Shown: positions 46,116 through 55,075 of the stretch, piece after piece
Numbering within the stretch: the stretch's first letter is position 1
Layout: the number at the start of each line of letters is the position of its first letter
NCBI GenBank assembly: GCA_963751695.1
Contig: CAVVVP010000005.1
Location: 496,001-560,000 of the forward strand
Direction of reading: 5' to 3'
Length of the DNA: 64,000 nucleotides
Source of the DNA: SZUA-22 sp963751695
Lineage (GTDB): Bacteria > Bacteroidota > Ignavibacteria > Ignavibacteriales > Melioribacteraceae
The notes under the pieces: generated by a model
The model's input: the letters and a program-made list of their open reading frames with translations, nothing else
What the model was told of the DNA's origin: nothing
Database searches by the model: none
Made by a program: the position numbers and the translations under genes

Positions 46116-46952
46116 ATGAAAAACAAAAAATCAAAAACAACTAAAAACGACACTAAAAAATTATTTCGAAAATTAGGGGCATGCTCACATACCTACTTCC
46201 ATCTCCTCAACCGAGAATTTGGTCATGTCAAGCGAATTGAAGAGCGCGCAGCAGATCCTTTGGCCGGTGGAATTTATCAGCAGGGTTATCAATGCGGAAT
46301 GCTCTGCGGTTCCTCCCTAGCAGTAGGTGCCGAGTCTTTTCGTAGAAATCCAGATACTGATAAAGCCACAAGTGTGACTATAAAAGCGACACAGAACCTT
46401 ATGAGATCATTCGAAGAAAGGACTAATACTGTTGATTGTGAGGAGATAACCAATTGTGATTTCACAAGTAAAGCAAGTATGGCCAAATACTTTTTCTCAG
46501 GTAAGTTTTTATCATGCTTCACTCTCGCGGAAGAATGGACTCCTGAGGCAATTGAAGCAGCTGAAGATGGTTTATCACAAGAAAAGGAAGATCTCCCTGC
46601 TGAATGTTTAAGCTGCGCATCAGAAGTTGCAAAAAAAATGGGAGCAAATGATGAAGAAGCTGTGATGGTTGCTGGATTTGCCGGAGGACTTGGACTTAGC
46701 GGCAATGCTTGTGGAGCATTAAGTGCGGCCATATGGATGAAGAATATTGAGAGGTGCAGAGAAAATGAAAAAACCTCGTATAAGGATCCTGATTCAGAAG
46801 CAACATTAGAAACATTCTATAAAGAAACTGATTATGAAATTCGATGTGATAAAATAATTGGAAAGAGTTTTGAATCATTAGATGATCATACAACCCATAT
46901 AAAAAATGGGGGTTGTAAAAATCTAATTGAAACACTTTCAACATTAGTATAG
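46116..46952 (+). CDS. C_GCAxxG_C_C family (redox-active cysteine) protein
   Basis: The 278-aa protein shows YQCGMLCGSSLAVGAES and later VAGFAGGLGLSGNACGALSA, the defining pattern of the C_GCAxxG_C_C family. More cysteines lie at conserved spacing (ECLSCA, ERC, RCDK). Family members are thought to bind a metal cluster or act in redox chemistry; the reaction is unknown. It is followed 34 bases later by a VF530-type gene. Confidence 0.82.
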   Translation: MKNKKSKTTKNDTKKLFRKLGACSHTYFHLLNREFGHVKRIEERAADPLAGGIYQQGYQCGMLCGSSLAVGAESFRRNPDTDKATSVTIKATQNLMRSFEERTNTVDCEEITNCDFTSKASMAKYFFSGKFLSCFTLAEEWTPEAIEAAEDGLSQEKEDLPAECLSCASEVAKKMGANDEEAVMVAGFAGGLGLSGNACGALSAAIWMKNIERCRENEKTSYKDPDSEATLETFYKETDYEIRCDKIIGKSFESLDDHTTHIKNGGCKNLIETLSTLV

Positions 46953-46986
46953 GATACTTAAATTTCTCAATAATATTGCCAAACCT

Positions 46987-47214
46987 ATGAATGACAATAA
47001 TAATCTCCTCCATGGAATAACACTGGAAATGATACTTAATAGGTTAGTAGATTTTTACGGTTGGGAAAAACTTGGTAGACAAATAAATATTGATTGCTTC
47101 AACAATAATCCCTCTATAAAATCTAGCTTAAAATTTTTAAGAAAAACTCCTTGGGCTCGTGAAAAAGTAGAAGGTTTTTATCTTTATTATGGAAACCCAC
47201 CTTGGCGGAAGTAA
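46987..47214 (+). CDS. VF530-family (DUF2132) DNA-binding-like protein
   Basis: The 75-aa protein reads LLHGITLEMILNRLVDFYGW, EKLGRQINIDCF and SSLKFLRKTPWAREKVEGFY, matching the small VF530 family almost end to end. A member has a solved structure and was proposed to bind DNA; the role is unclear. Confidence 0.88.
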   Translation: MNDNNNLLHGITLEMILNRLVDFYGWEKLGRQINIDCFNNNPSIKSSLKFLRKTPWAREKVEGFYLYYGNPPWRK

Positions 47215-47253
47215 AGATCCTGATGAAGAAGCAATAAAATAGGCTTACTCTAT

Positions 47254-47870
47254 ATGAGTGAATATGATTATAAAAATATTGCAAATCAGTACGACGAGAA
47301 AGTATATGAGTACGAGAGTTATGCCCATGATATTATATTTGGAATGGCCTGTCAATATGTAAAGCGTGGAGAGTTATTGCTCGATTTGGGAATAGGAACA
47401 GGTTTGTCATCAATCCAATTTTCAAAAATTGGATTAAAAATATATGGTGTTGATAACTCAGAAGAAATGCTAAACGTGTGCAAAACAAAAACTTTCGCAA
47501 CAGAATTAAAATTTCATAATCTTTTGGATCGCACATTACCTTACGAGGATAATTTTTTTGATCATATTATATGCTGTGGTGTTTTACATTTCATTGGTAA
47601 TTTAGAGAATATCTTTGAGGAATCAGCAAGAGTGATTAAGAGAAAAGGAATATTTGCATTTTTAATTTCACCTGAAGAAGAGCAAGATGGATATAGCGAA
47701 CAAATGACATCTTGGGGAGTGGAACTTTTAAACATTCATCAAAATATATAAAGAGTTTGTGCGAAAAAAATGGAATGAAAATATTAAAAGAACAACGTTT
47801 GCTTATGAAAGGAGCCGACAAAGTTAATTATGACATGGTATTTTCAATCTTAGTTGCTCAATACCAATAA
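47254..47870 (+). pseudogene. Class I SAM-dependent methyltransferase, frameshifted near the C terminus
   Basis: The Rossmann core is intact: LLLDLGIGTGLSSIQFSKIG (SAM-binding motif I), GVDNSEEML (motif II acidic residue) and FDHIICCGVLHFI. The first frame stops at 47751. Near 47723-47731 (CTTTTAAACA) a missing base moves the natural continuation (KYIKSLCEKNGMKILKEQRL) to another frame, open to a stop at 47868-47870. The repaired protein would be about 205 aa, normal for the family. Substrate unknown. Confidence 0.75.
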
Positions 47871-48153
47871 TTTATTTTATAAATAAACTCAGATGAATCA
47901 TAAAAATAATCTGAAGTATCACCAAAGCTTATTGTGAGAGCATGATGCTTATATGTGAATGTCAATATAGATTTTCCAAAGAGCTTATAAAGCAGCAAGC
48001 TAAACCTGAAACTCTTTAAAACGAAATTATAGATTAAAGCATATAGTAAATAGATCATCCGCTCCCTATTAATAAGACGGTTATGAAACTTTTTATTAAC
48101 GATTAATAAATTCTTTTTGTGCATTTTAAAAGTGATAAAAACTTGGGAAAACA

Positions 48154-48891
48154 ATGGAATTAAAACTAGCTGTACTAATTGATGGGGACAATATCCCCTC
48201 AGTTTATGTAAAAGAGATGATGGAAGAAATTGCTAAGTATGGTAGCCCTACTATCAAAAGAATTTACGGTGATTGGACGAATCCAAAACTATCGAAATGG
48301 AAGAAAATACTCCTCGAAAATGCAATCGTGCCAATACAACAATATGGGTATACTAAAGGTAAGAATGCAACTGATTCAGCCTTAATTATCGATGCTATGG
48401 ATATCCTTTATTCTGAAAAAGTTGGTGGATTTTGTATTGTTTCTAGCGACAGTGATTTTACTAGATTAGCCACAAGGTTGCGAGAAGCTGGAATGAAAGT
48501 GTTTGGGTTGGGAGAGAAAAAAACACCAAGCCCATTTATTGTTGCATGTGATAAATTTATCTACATAGAAATTCTTAAAGGTCAATCCGACGAAAGTGAA
48601 TCAGAGTCTACTAAGGATAAACTATCTAACCGCAGTGATGTCGACAAAATTACTCCAAAAGTTATTAAGTTAATTTCATCCACAATATCTGATCTAGCAG
48701 ATGAAGAAGGATGGGCATTTCTAGGTGAAGTTGGAAACCTTCTGCAGAAGAAACAACCTAACTTTGATTCTCGAAATTATGGATTTCAAAAACTTACACC
48801 TTTAATTAAGTCGATTCAAAATTTTGAAATTGAACATCGCGAAAGTCCGAATAGTCGGATTAAGTTGGTCTATGTTAAAAATAAGAACTAA
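48154..48891 (+). CDS. NYN-domain protein with C-terminal OST-HTH/LOTUS domain
   Basis: The 245-aa protein starts with an NYN (PIN-like) nuclease fold: KLAVLIDGDNIPSVYVKEM, KNATDSALIIDAMDIL and FCIVSSDSDFTRLATRLREAG. The conserved acidic residues D10, D12 and those in TDSAL and SDSDF could coordinate metal. A LOTUS/OST-HTH domain (about 165-240: LADEEGWAFLGEVGNLLQKK) follows, a fold that binds RNA. It likely acts on RNA; the target is unknown. The 283 bases upstream contain no convincing gene. Confidence 0.88.
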   Translation: MELKLAVLIDGDNIPSVYVKEMMEEIAKYGSPTIKRIYGDWTNPKLSKWKKILLENAIVPIQQYGYTKGKNATDSALIIDAMDILYSEKVGGFCIVSSDSDFTRLATRLREAGMKVFGLGEKKTPSPFIVACDKFIYIEILKGQSDESESESTKDKLSNRSDVDKITPKVIKLISSTISDLADEEGWAFLGEVGNLLQKKQPNFDSRNYGFQKLTPLIKSIQNFEIEHRESPNSRIKLVYVKNKN

Positions 48892-48900
48892 GATTATTAA

Positions 48901-49386
48901 ATGAATCCACAAAGTCTGCAAGCATATAAATACAACGGTGCTCGCTCACGGGTTTTATTGCATGAACAGTATATGAATTCCCTTCTGAAGACTTGGTGCG
49001 AGGCAAAAAGATTAAATATTTCCTTACCGAAAACTCTGGACAAAGATTACAGATCATTAGAGTCTCTTCTGCATCATATATTTAGAGCAGCTCGAGGTTA
49101 CATGGTTTGGATGTGTGAAAAACTTGAACTCCCTGATCCTGAAATTAAATCAGCACCAGAAGTAGAAATAAATGAAAAAGAGGCAGATGTTTATCTCAAT
49201 TATCTTTTAGAAAAGTGGCGTACTCCCCTTGCAGATGTTCCCGAAGATAGATTTCACTCACTCACATATTCTTCACGTTGGAATGTCGATTATTGTATTG
49301 ACGCTATGCTTGAACATGCTGTTATGCATCCCATCCGTCACGAATTTCAGTTGAAGTTTTTAATTACTAAACATTTGACAAAATAG
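48901..49386 (+). CDS. DinB-like helical-bundle protein, 161 aa
   Basis: It is helical throughout, with metal-type histidines spaced as in the DinB/YfiT superfamily: SLLHHIFRAARGYMVWM near the first half and LEHAVMHPIRHEFQL near the end. It starts 9 bases after the NYN-LOTUS gene, so the two may be co-transcribed. Members are often metal-dependent transferases using small thiols; no specific reaction can be named. Confidence 0.7.
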   Translation: MNPQSLQAYKYNGARSRVLLHEQYMNSLLKTWCEAKRLNISLPKTLDKDYRSLESLLHHIFRAARGYMVWMCEKLELPDPEIKSAPEVEINEKEADVYLNYLLEKWRTPLADVPEDRFHSLTYSSRWNVDYCIDAMLEHAVMHPIRHEFQLKFLITKHLTK

Positions 49387-49489
49387 TCGATTCAGATTTA
49401 TTATTTAATTAATCAATTTGAGTGCTTTCTTATGAAGAATACTAACAGAATTAAATAAATTAAATCTTACTATTTATTTGGAATAATAA

Positions 49490-50002
49490 ATGATTCATCA
49501 AATTGTAACTGATAAACTTGAAGATAATTTGGGAGCATTTAAATCGTTTTTTATACGAATATCACAAGATCAGGCTATATGGAAACCACTGCCAGCCAAG
49601 TGGTCTTTGCTTGAGGTACTAAATCACCTCTATGATGAGGAGAGATATGATTTTCGTCAGAGAATCGATTTTGCACTTCTCCAACCTGAAAAAGAGTGGA
49701 AGCGCATTCAACCGGTAAAATGGTGTGATGAAGAATATTATAATTTGAAAGATTTTTCTACATCTTTGGAAAATTTTCTTGCTGAAAGAGAAAAATCGAT
49801 TCATTGGTTGAGAAAATTGCACACACAAAATTGGGATGCAGTTGATAATTATCCTTATGGAATTGTATTATCTGCAAAGCAAGCATTAGTAAACTGGCTT
49901 GCACATGATTACCTTCACATGCGTCAGATAATTGCGCTTAATTGGAAATATCTGGAATTGATAGCTCCAGCAACTGACTTGAACTATGCTGGTAATTGGT
50001 AA
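49490..50002 (+). CDS. DinB-family protein, 170 aa
   Basis: KWSLLEVLNHLYDEERYDFR supplies the first metal His, and NWLAHDYLHMRQIIALN the last two (HxxxH), the canonical DinB_2 arrangement of a four-helix bundle. Likely a metal-binding thiol-dependent transferase or detoxification protein. It is a second DinB-like gene in tandem with the previous one but only distantly similar to it. Confidence 0.82.
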   Translation: MIHQIVTDKLEDNLGAFKSFFIRISQDQAIWKPLPAKWSLLEVLNHLYDEERYDFRQRIDFALLQPEKEWKRIQPVKWCDEEYYNLKDFSTSLENFLAEREKSIHWLRKLHTQNWDAVDNYPYGIVLSAKQALVNWLAHDYLHMRQIIALNWKYLELIAPATDLNYAGNW

Positions 50003-50038
50003 TTATTATCTAAATGTAACATTACATTTTCTATTTCG

Positions 50039-51085
50039 ATGAAACTACTCATTACTATATCGATTCTGTTTTCAACTATGATTTATTCTCAAAATTTTCA
50101 CTGCTCGGCATTTGTATTGAATGGCAAATATCCCTTGTTAGGTAAGAATCTTGATTGGGAACTTGGGAATGGAATTATTATTATCAATCCAAGTGAACTC
50201 ATAAAAAGAAGCATATATGACAACGAAGGAAAGAATACTTGGAGATCAAAACACCTTAGTGTTACCTTTAACCATTTTGGTGTAAATCAGCCATTAGGAG
50301 GCATGAACAATGTCGGTCTGGCTATAGAAGAATTATCAGTATGGCCAGTAAAGTATCCAGATCGTGAAGACAAAATTGAATTAACAGAATTTGAATGGAT
50401 ACAATATCAATTGGATAATTATTCCACAGTGGAAGAAGTAATTATAAATATTAAAGAAACAACGATTCGAAAATTTTACTTCGGACTTCATTATATCATA
50501 TTGGATAAAAATGGAGATGCAGCAATTATCGAATTTATTGAAGGAGTTCCGAAGATTTACCAACGTGATTCATTACCCTTTCCAATACTGACCAATAACA
50601 ATTATATTGAATTGAATAAATACTCCTTGATGCGACCTAATGAACAAACTTTGCAATTTGATGTTAACACATCACAAGATAGATTTTTAATAATTAAAAA
50701 ACTGATAACCAAATTAGAGAATAATAAAAGTGATCTAACATATCTTGATGCATTAGCAATTCTTGATTCTGTTCGTGTAACAGATACAAAATGGTCGATT
50801 GTTTATAACACAAACGATCATATAATGCATTTTAGGACATATTTGCATAAAAGCATTAGAATGATTTCTCTAGATGATTTGAATCCTAAAGAGAATTACT
50901 ATTCATATTTAAATATAAACTCAAATAACATGCTTAAATTTGAGAGATTGACAAAAGAATTAAACTCAAATTATCTAGAAAATCTTAAAAAGAATCTCAT
51001 TCAAAAAATGAATGCAGCAGAAAATAAACTTGTAGCGAAAATCGAGATACTGATTGAAAGAAGTAGTAAATATTTTTATCATTAA
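50039..51085 (+). CDS. Secreted linear-amide C-N hydrolase (choloylglycine hydrolase-like Ntn hydrolase)
   Basis: The 348-aa protein has a signal peptide ending near Ser17-Gln18, followed shortly by Cys22 in FHCSAFVLNG, the expected N-terminal nucleophile of this Ntn family. LLGKNLDWELGNG, QPLGGMNNVGLAIEELSVW and DKNGDAAIIEFIEG match the conserved blocks. Substrates in the family include bile-salt amides, penicillin V and N-acyl homoserine lactones; which applies is unknown. The last 60 residues are an extra helical tail. Confidence 0.8.
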   Translation: MKLLITISILFSTMIYSQNFHCSAFVLNGKYPLLGKNLDWELGNGIIIINPSELIKRSIYDNEGKNTWRSKHLSVTFNHFGVNQPLGGMNNVGLAIEELSVWPVKYPDREDKIELTEFEWIQYQLDNYSTVEEVIINIKETTIRKFYFGLHYIILDKNGDAAIIEFIEGVPKIYQRDSLPFPILTNNNYIELNKYSLMRPNEQTLQFDVNTSQDRFLIIKKLITKLENNKSDLTYLDALAILDSVRVTDTKWSIVYNTNDHIMHFRTYLHKSIRMISLDDLNPKENYYSYLNINSNNMLKFERLTKELNSNYLENLKKNLIQKMNAAENKLVAKIEILIERSSKYFYH

Positions 51086-51126
51086 ATTAGAAAACTAGAT
51101 CTGATCATGTCAATAAAAATGATATA

Positions 51127-52560
51127 ATGAAAAATACCGAACAACTCTACAATGAAAGATTAAGCCGCTACTTAACGGCGATGAGAAATGAGAAACCTGA
51201 CAAAATTCCAATCCGACCATTTGCTGCAGAGTTCACAGCAACGTATGCCGATTTTACTGTTCAGCAGATTACACACGATTATAATTTAGCCTTTGAAGCT
51301 GTTCGCAAATGTGCTACAGATTTTGATTGGGATGCGGTGGTTGCAAACATGGTGTATGTCTGGACAGGATTAACGCAAGCATTAGGGCTTAAGTATTACA
51401 GCATTCCAGGAATTGATATCCCCCCGGAAACTGGTTTTCAATATCTTGAACCTAGTGAAGATAATGCCTTCATGAAAGCTGATGAGTATGACGAGCTGAT
51501 TAATGATCCGACAACATTTCTCTATACAAAATGGCTCCCAAAAATTTCTAATGATATTGGTACTGGGAACTCTTACAGAAGCAATCTTGCATTGGTCAAA
51601 GGAAGTATGGCGATGCTTCAATACTTTAATGATTTTGGACCGCAAGTTGACAAATTAAAAAATGAATGTGGTACAGTTTCCGCAATTGCTGGGATCTTTA
51701 AAGCACCATTTGATATAATTGGTGATAAACTTCGCGGGTATTTGGGATTGACTATGGATATGATCACGCAGCCAGATAAAGTTCTTGCCGCATGCGAAGC
51801 TCTGATGCCTCATCTATACAACGTCGCTTTTTCTACATCCGATCCAAAGCATCAAATACCAATTGGCTTTTGGATGCACCGAGGCTGTGTCCCTTTTATA
51901 ACACCAGAACAATTTGATTCACACTATTGGCCAACACTAAAACCAATTATTGAAGAGTTGTGGAAGAACGGACATCAAACACTTTTCTATGCAGAGGGTA
52001 ACTGGGATCATCATTTGCAAAGTTTTTCAGAATTACCAGAAAAGAGCATTGTCTTTCATATTGATCGAAGTAATATATTTAAAGCTCATGAAATTTTGGG
52101 TCATAAATTCTGCATGAGCGGTGGAATTCCCAATAGTCTTCTCTCCTTCCAAACTCCGGATAAAATAAGAAGTTATTGTAAAAAAATTATTGATGGAGTT
52201 GCCCAAAATGGAGGGTATATTCTTGATGCGAGTGCAATAATGCAAAACGATACAAATATTGAAAATATGAAAGTAATGACAGATTTCGTCAGAGATTATG
52301 GTGTTTACTCTTCTGGAAGTTCACAACCAATAGATGAATCTGCAGATATAATTCCACTTTCCCAATCAATATTTAGAAAAGATTATGGTATGTTGAAAAC
52401 TCATACTTCGTTAAAAAAAGCTGGAGTTTGCATTTCGTGGGAGGACAAGTTGAAAGAAATACCTAATATTTCCGGTGATCCAGAGATCGCAAGAAGAATA
52501 TGGGAAGATGTTGATTCTTTAGGTGATATGTTTATATGGCAATGTCTATTATCTTTTTAG
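51127..52560 (+). CDS. Uroporphyrinogen decarboxylase-family protein (MtaA/CmuA-like)
   Basis: The 477-aa protein has a UroD-type TIM barrel but is longer than HemE (~350 aa) and lacks its N-terminal signature. It begins RLSRYLTAMRNEKPDKIPIR, with later FWMHRGCVPFITPEQF, LFYAEGNWDHHL, IVFHIDRSNIFKAH and FCMSGGIPNSLLSF. The last blocks resemble corrinoid-dependent methyltransferase subunits (MtaA, MtbA, CmuA C-terminal). It may move methyl groups rather than make haem. No corrinoid protein is adjacent; a 66-aa cysteine protein follows. Confidence 0.8.
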   Translation: MKNTEQLYNERLSRYLTAMRNEKPDKIPIRPFAAEFTATYADFTVQQITHDYNLAFEAVRKCATDFDWDAVVANMVYVWTGLTQALGLKYYSIPGIDIPPETGFQYLEPSEDNAFMKADEYDELINDPTTFLYTKWLPKISNDIGTGNSYRSNLALVKGSMAMLQYFNDFGPQVDKLKNECGTVSAIAGIFKAPFDIIGDKLRGYLGLTMDMITQPDKVLAACEALMPHLYNVAFSTSDPKHQIPIGFWMHRGCVPFITPEQFDSHYWPTLKPIIEELWKNGHQTLFYAEGNWDHHLQSFSELPEKSIVFHIDRSNIFKAHEILGHKFCMSGGIPNSLLSFQTPDKIRSYCKKIIDGVAQNGGYILDASAIMQNDTNIENMKVMTDFVRDYGVYSSGSSQPIDESADIIPLSQSIFRKDYGMLKTHTSLKKAGVCISWEDKLKEIPNISGDPEIARRIWEDVDSLGDMFIWQCLLSF

Positions 52561-52659
52561 TTTGAATTACGTACATGACTTACTAATTTTATAGTAACGC
52601 AACCATGGATAGAAGCCTATTGAATAAATGCTCAATATTCATTTTTAAAAGGAGGTAAA

Positions 52660-52860
52660 ATGCCTGAAAAACAAAATTGTAAAGAATGTGCATTTAGAAA
52701 AAAATATGACGATAATCCAAAGTCTCTTTTGGGCAAAATTTGGCGATGGCATGCTAACTGGTGTCCGGGTTGGAAAAGTTATATATCCTCATTGTCTGAG
52801 GAGGACAGAAATACTTTAGCCCAGAAATATGGTATGACAAAATTTCAATCTCAGAATTAA
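52660..52860 (+). CDS. Small cysteine-containing protein, 66 aa
   Basis: AAAAGGAGG precedes the ATG at ideal spacing, so it is surely translated. CKECAFRKKYDDNPKS, WRWHANWCPGWKSYISS and a C-terminal helix give three cysteines (CxxC and a later C), suggesting metal binding. I do not recognise a named family. It follows the UroD-like gene after 99 bases in the same direction and could be its small partner. Confidence 0.72.
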   Translation: MPEKQNCKECAFRKKYDDNPKSLLGKIWRWHANWCPGWKSYISSLSEEDRNTLAQKYGMTKFQSQN

Positions 52861-52901
52861 TCTGAAAATTATTTCATATTTGTCCGAATTCAGAGTCCTT
52901 T

Positions 52902-53327
52902 TTATTCCAAGATATCTTGCATATTCTGTAGAACTATCTCCCAGCTAACTTCAGAATGAGATCTTGCTTGCTCGTTGGCAAATCCCTCTTGAGTGAGTTT
53001 TAAAATAGTATGATTTTTACTAGCTTCTATTTGATAAGTTACAATTGAATAATTCTCTGGTAGATCGGGAAGTCCCGAGAATCCGCTCCAATAATTATAT
53101 TTAAAGACACTTTCATTTGCGATCATCAAAATATTTCCTTTATCTTCAAATATTTCACCTTCCCACTCACCTTGAAATATCATGGTACTTCCCTCATTCC
53201 AATCTGAGATAACTTCTGTTCCGAACAAATACTTCTTAATAATATTAGGATTTACTAGTGCATCCCAAACTTTTGACTTTTCAACAAAGAAGTCTATTCT
53301 TTTTTCTATTCTTAATGTTTTATTCAT
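52902..53327 (-). CDS. SRPBCC/AHSA1-domain protein
   Basis: The 141-aa protein has the AHSA1/START-like pattern: IEKRIDFFVEKSKVWDALVN at the N terminus, IIKKYLFGTEVISDWNEGS, and a final long helix SHSEVSWEIVLQNMQDILE. It has a hydrophobic cavity fold; the ligand is unknown. Confidence 0.82.
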   Translation of the reverse strand: MNKTLRIEKRIDFFVEKSKVWDALVNPNIIKKYLFGTEVISDWNEGSTMIFQGEWEGEIFEDKGNILMIANESVFKYNYWSGFSGLPDLPENYSIVTYQIEASKNHTILKLTQEGFANEQARSHSEVSWEIVLQNMQDILE

Positions 53328-53364
53328 AATTCAAAACCGTCTTGCTATTTTTAAGTTTATCTTT

Positions 53365-54069
53365 TTACAAGATTTTTATTTCATTATCAATCGATTTGAT
53401 TAACGAATTTGCATCCTCAATTCTGTCGCTGATCTTTTCCAATAGATGTTCCGTAGTAACAATTAATTCAACGAGAGTTTCCTTAAATACTGGATCATCA
53501 ATGATAATTTGGGTTCTTTTATAAATACTTTTATTTCCTTCAGATCTTGAGAGTGAGTCGAAAATCTTTTCTGTTAAAATAAGAGTCTGTCTGTCGAAGG
53601 CTGCTGATCGGTTTTCCATTTCTCGAAATCGAAGTTCATAGTATGTGGTAATCTCATTAACTAAAGTTCGATTGCTAATTAAAGAGATTTTATTGCTTCG
53701 GATTGAACTTAAATAACCTGAGTTGTTGCTATTAAAATCGTAGACACCTAAGTGGTTTATCAGGTTTGTTTGATCATTAGATGAAGGATTTTTTGTTTTC
53801 ACCATTTTTAAATAGTCAAGAAAAACTTTTCCCATTGATAAATTTGATTCCAGCTCTATAATATCTTCCTTTAAGTTATCTTTAATTAAAACTAGAAGAC
53901 TATTGATATCAGATTCATTCTTTTTCGTTTCATTCCAGTTATCAATTTCGAGGGCAAGTAAAATTCCTATTACGATAAGAACAATTTCACCAGCAGCATA
54001 CAGTAGATAAGTTGAGAATTTACTCTCGTTGATCATAAATCTTCGCAATCTTCTCAATATACCTATCAT
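53365..54069 (-). CDS. DUF6090-family membrane protein
   Basis: The 234-aa protein has the recognisable N terminus FMINESKFSTYLLYAAGEIV, then LIVIGILLALEIDNWNE, one transmembrane helix with a conserved E-DNWNE end. A long helical soluble part follows. DUF6090 proteins are frequent in Bacteroidota; function unknown. Confidence 0.8.
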   Translation of the reverse strand: MIGILRRLRRFMINESKFSTYLLYAAGEIVLIVIGILLALEIDNWNETKKNESDINSLLVLIKDNLKEDIIELESNLSMGKVFLDYLKMVKTKNPSSNDQTNLINHLGVYDFNSNNSGYLSSIRSNKISLISNRTLVNEITTYYELRFREMENRSAAFDRQTLILTEKIFDSLSRSEGNKSIYKRTQIIIDDPVFKETLVELIVTTEHLLEKISDRIEDANSLIKSIDNEIKIL

Positions 54070-54109
54070 ATTTTATCAACCTCTTTTTTTACAAAACGAT
54101 CTTACTTAC

Positions 54110-54913
54110 TTATTGATTGACATATTCTGGTCTTCCCCACTTAATCAAATTATCTGATATGAAATCAATTACCGCTTGATGCTGTTCTGAACCATTTCCA
54201 GTAATTTCCATAGGTTCTCCAAATGCAAAATATGCTGTTTTTGAAGTGTCAATATTGCCGATATCTTTTACCAAATTACCATTTGACCATGTATCAGTGA
54301 GTAATGCTAACGGGATTATAAGAACATTATTTCTCTTCGCCAACTTTGTACCAAGAGTATTGAATTCATTGGGATTTAATATTGTGCTTCTCGTTTTCTG
54401 AGGAAATAAGATTATCGATCTACCTTCGTGAATTCTATTAGCGCCTTGATCCATTACTAACTTTAGGTCATCTCTAGCATTACTTCTTCCAACTACAATG
54501 GGATGTCGCGCGTTATTAATTGGTCCAAATAGCGGCATTGTTGTAAGCTCCTTTTTCGTTACAAAAACAACTAGCTTAATTGGATTTATAATGCAAGGTA
54601 AGACAAGAGTTTCAAGAACACTCATATGATTTCCAATAAAAACAACAGGAGTATCTATGGATTTAATATTGTCCATTCCGGTTACATGGATTTTTACACC
54701 AACCTTTTCTAGACTAAGCATGATATTTCTTGACGATTCAACCCACTGGTATCTATCGTAAAGGTTTTTTTTCGCTTGTCTGTTTGCTCTTGTAAATATT
54801 CTTAACAAATTAGAATAAAATCTTAGTTCGGGAATTTTGCTTTTCTGAACTTGGGGAGAGATATATTCATCTTTGCCAGCAATTATATCACGGTAGTTTG
54901 TAACAAGTTTCAT
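54110..54913 (-). CDS. 1-acyl-sn-glycerol-3-phosphate acyltransferase-like protein (PlsC family)
   Basis: The 267-aa protein carries VVFIGNHMSVLETLVLP, the acyltransferase motif I position, with Glu in place of the usual Asp (HX4E instead of HX4D). IVVGRSNARDDLK (motif II-like) and IILFPQKTRS, where FPEGTRS is usual, follow. It probably acylates lysophospholipids at the inner membrane. The altered catalytic blocks look conserved in style rather than degraded, since the rest of the fold is normal. Confidence 0.8.
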   Translation of the reverse strand: MKLVTNYRDIIAGKDEYISPQVQKSKIPELRFYSNLLRIFTRANRQAKKNLYDRYQWVESSRNIMLSLEKVGVKIHVTGMDNIKSIDTPVVFIGNHMSVLETLVLPCIINPIKLVVFVTKKELTTMPLFGPINNARHPIVVGRSNARDDLKLVMDQGANRIHEGRSIILFPQKTRSTILNPNEFNTLGTKLAKRNNVLIIPLALLTDTWSNGNLVKDIGNIDTSKTAYFAFGEPMEITGNGSEQHQAVIDFISDNLIKWGRPEYVNQ

Positions 54914-54948
54914 ACTATACTCTAAATTCTTTCTTTATAAAATAAAAA

Positions 54949-54974
54949 AGCCTCGCTGCATATGCAACGAGGCT
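54949..54974 (-). terminator. Terminator hairpin below the tRNA cluster
   Basis: AGCCTCG...CGAGGCT with an inner TGCA/TGCA pairing forms a long stem with one mismatch. On the minus strand it is followed by a TTTTTT tract (A run at 54943-54948), ending the tRNA transcript. Confidence 0.85.
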
Positions 54975-54984
54975 AATTATTTTG

Positions 54985-55058
54985 TGACCCCTACGGGAGT
55001 TGAACCCGTACTCTTCGCCTTGAAAGGGCGATGTGTTAACCAGTTACACCAAGGGGCC
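54985..55058 (-). tRNA. tRNA-Glu (anticodon TTC)
   Basis: The minus strand folds as a 74-base cloverleaf: acceptor GGCCCCT/AGGGGTC, anticodon stem TCGCC/GGCGA with loop CTTTCAA (TTC), and T arm GGGTTCAACTCCC. CCA is not encoded. Confidence 0.97.
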
Positions 55059-55075
55059 TAACAACATCATACTTG

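Noticed and set aside
47858..48154. Minus-strand 98-aa frame upstream of the NYN gene
   Set aside because: It starts at TTG without a ribosome binding site, overlaps the end of the repaired methyltransferase and the NYN promoter region, and matches nothing I know. It reads fairly protein-like, so a homology check would settle it.
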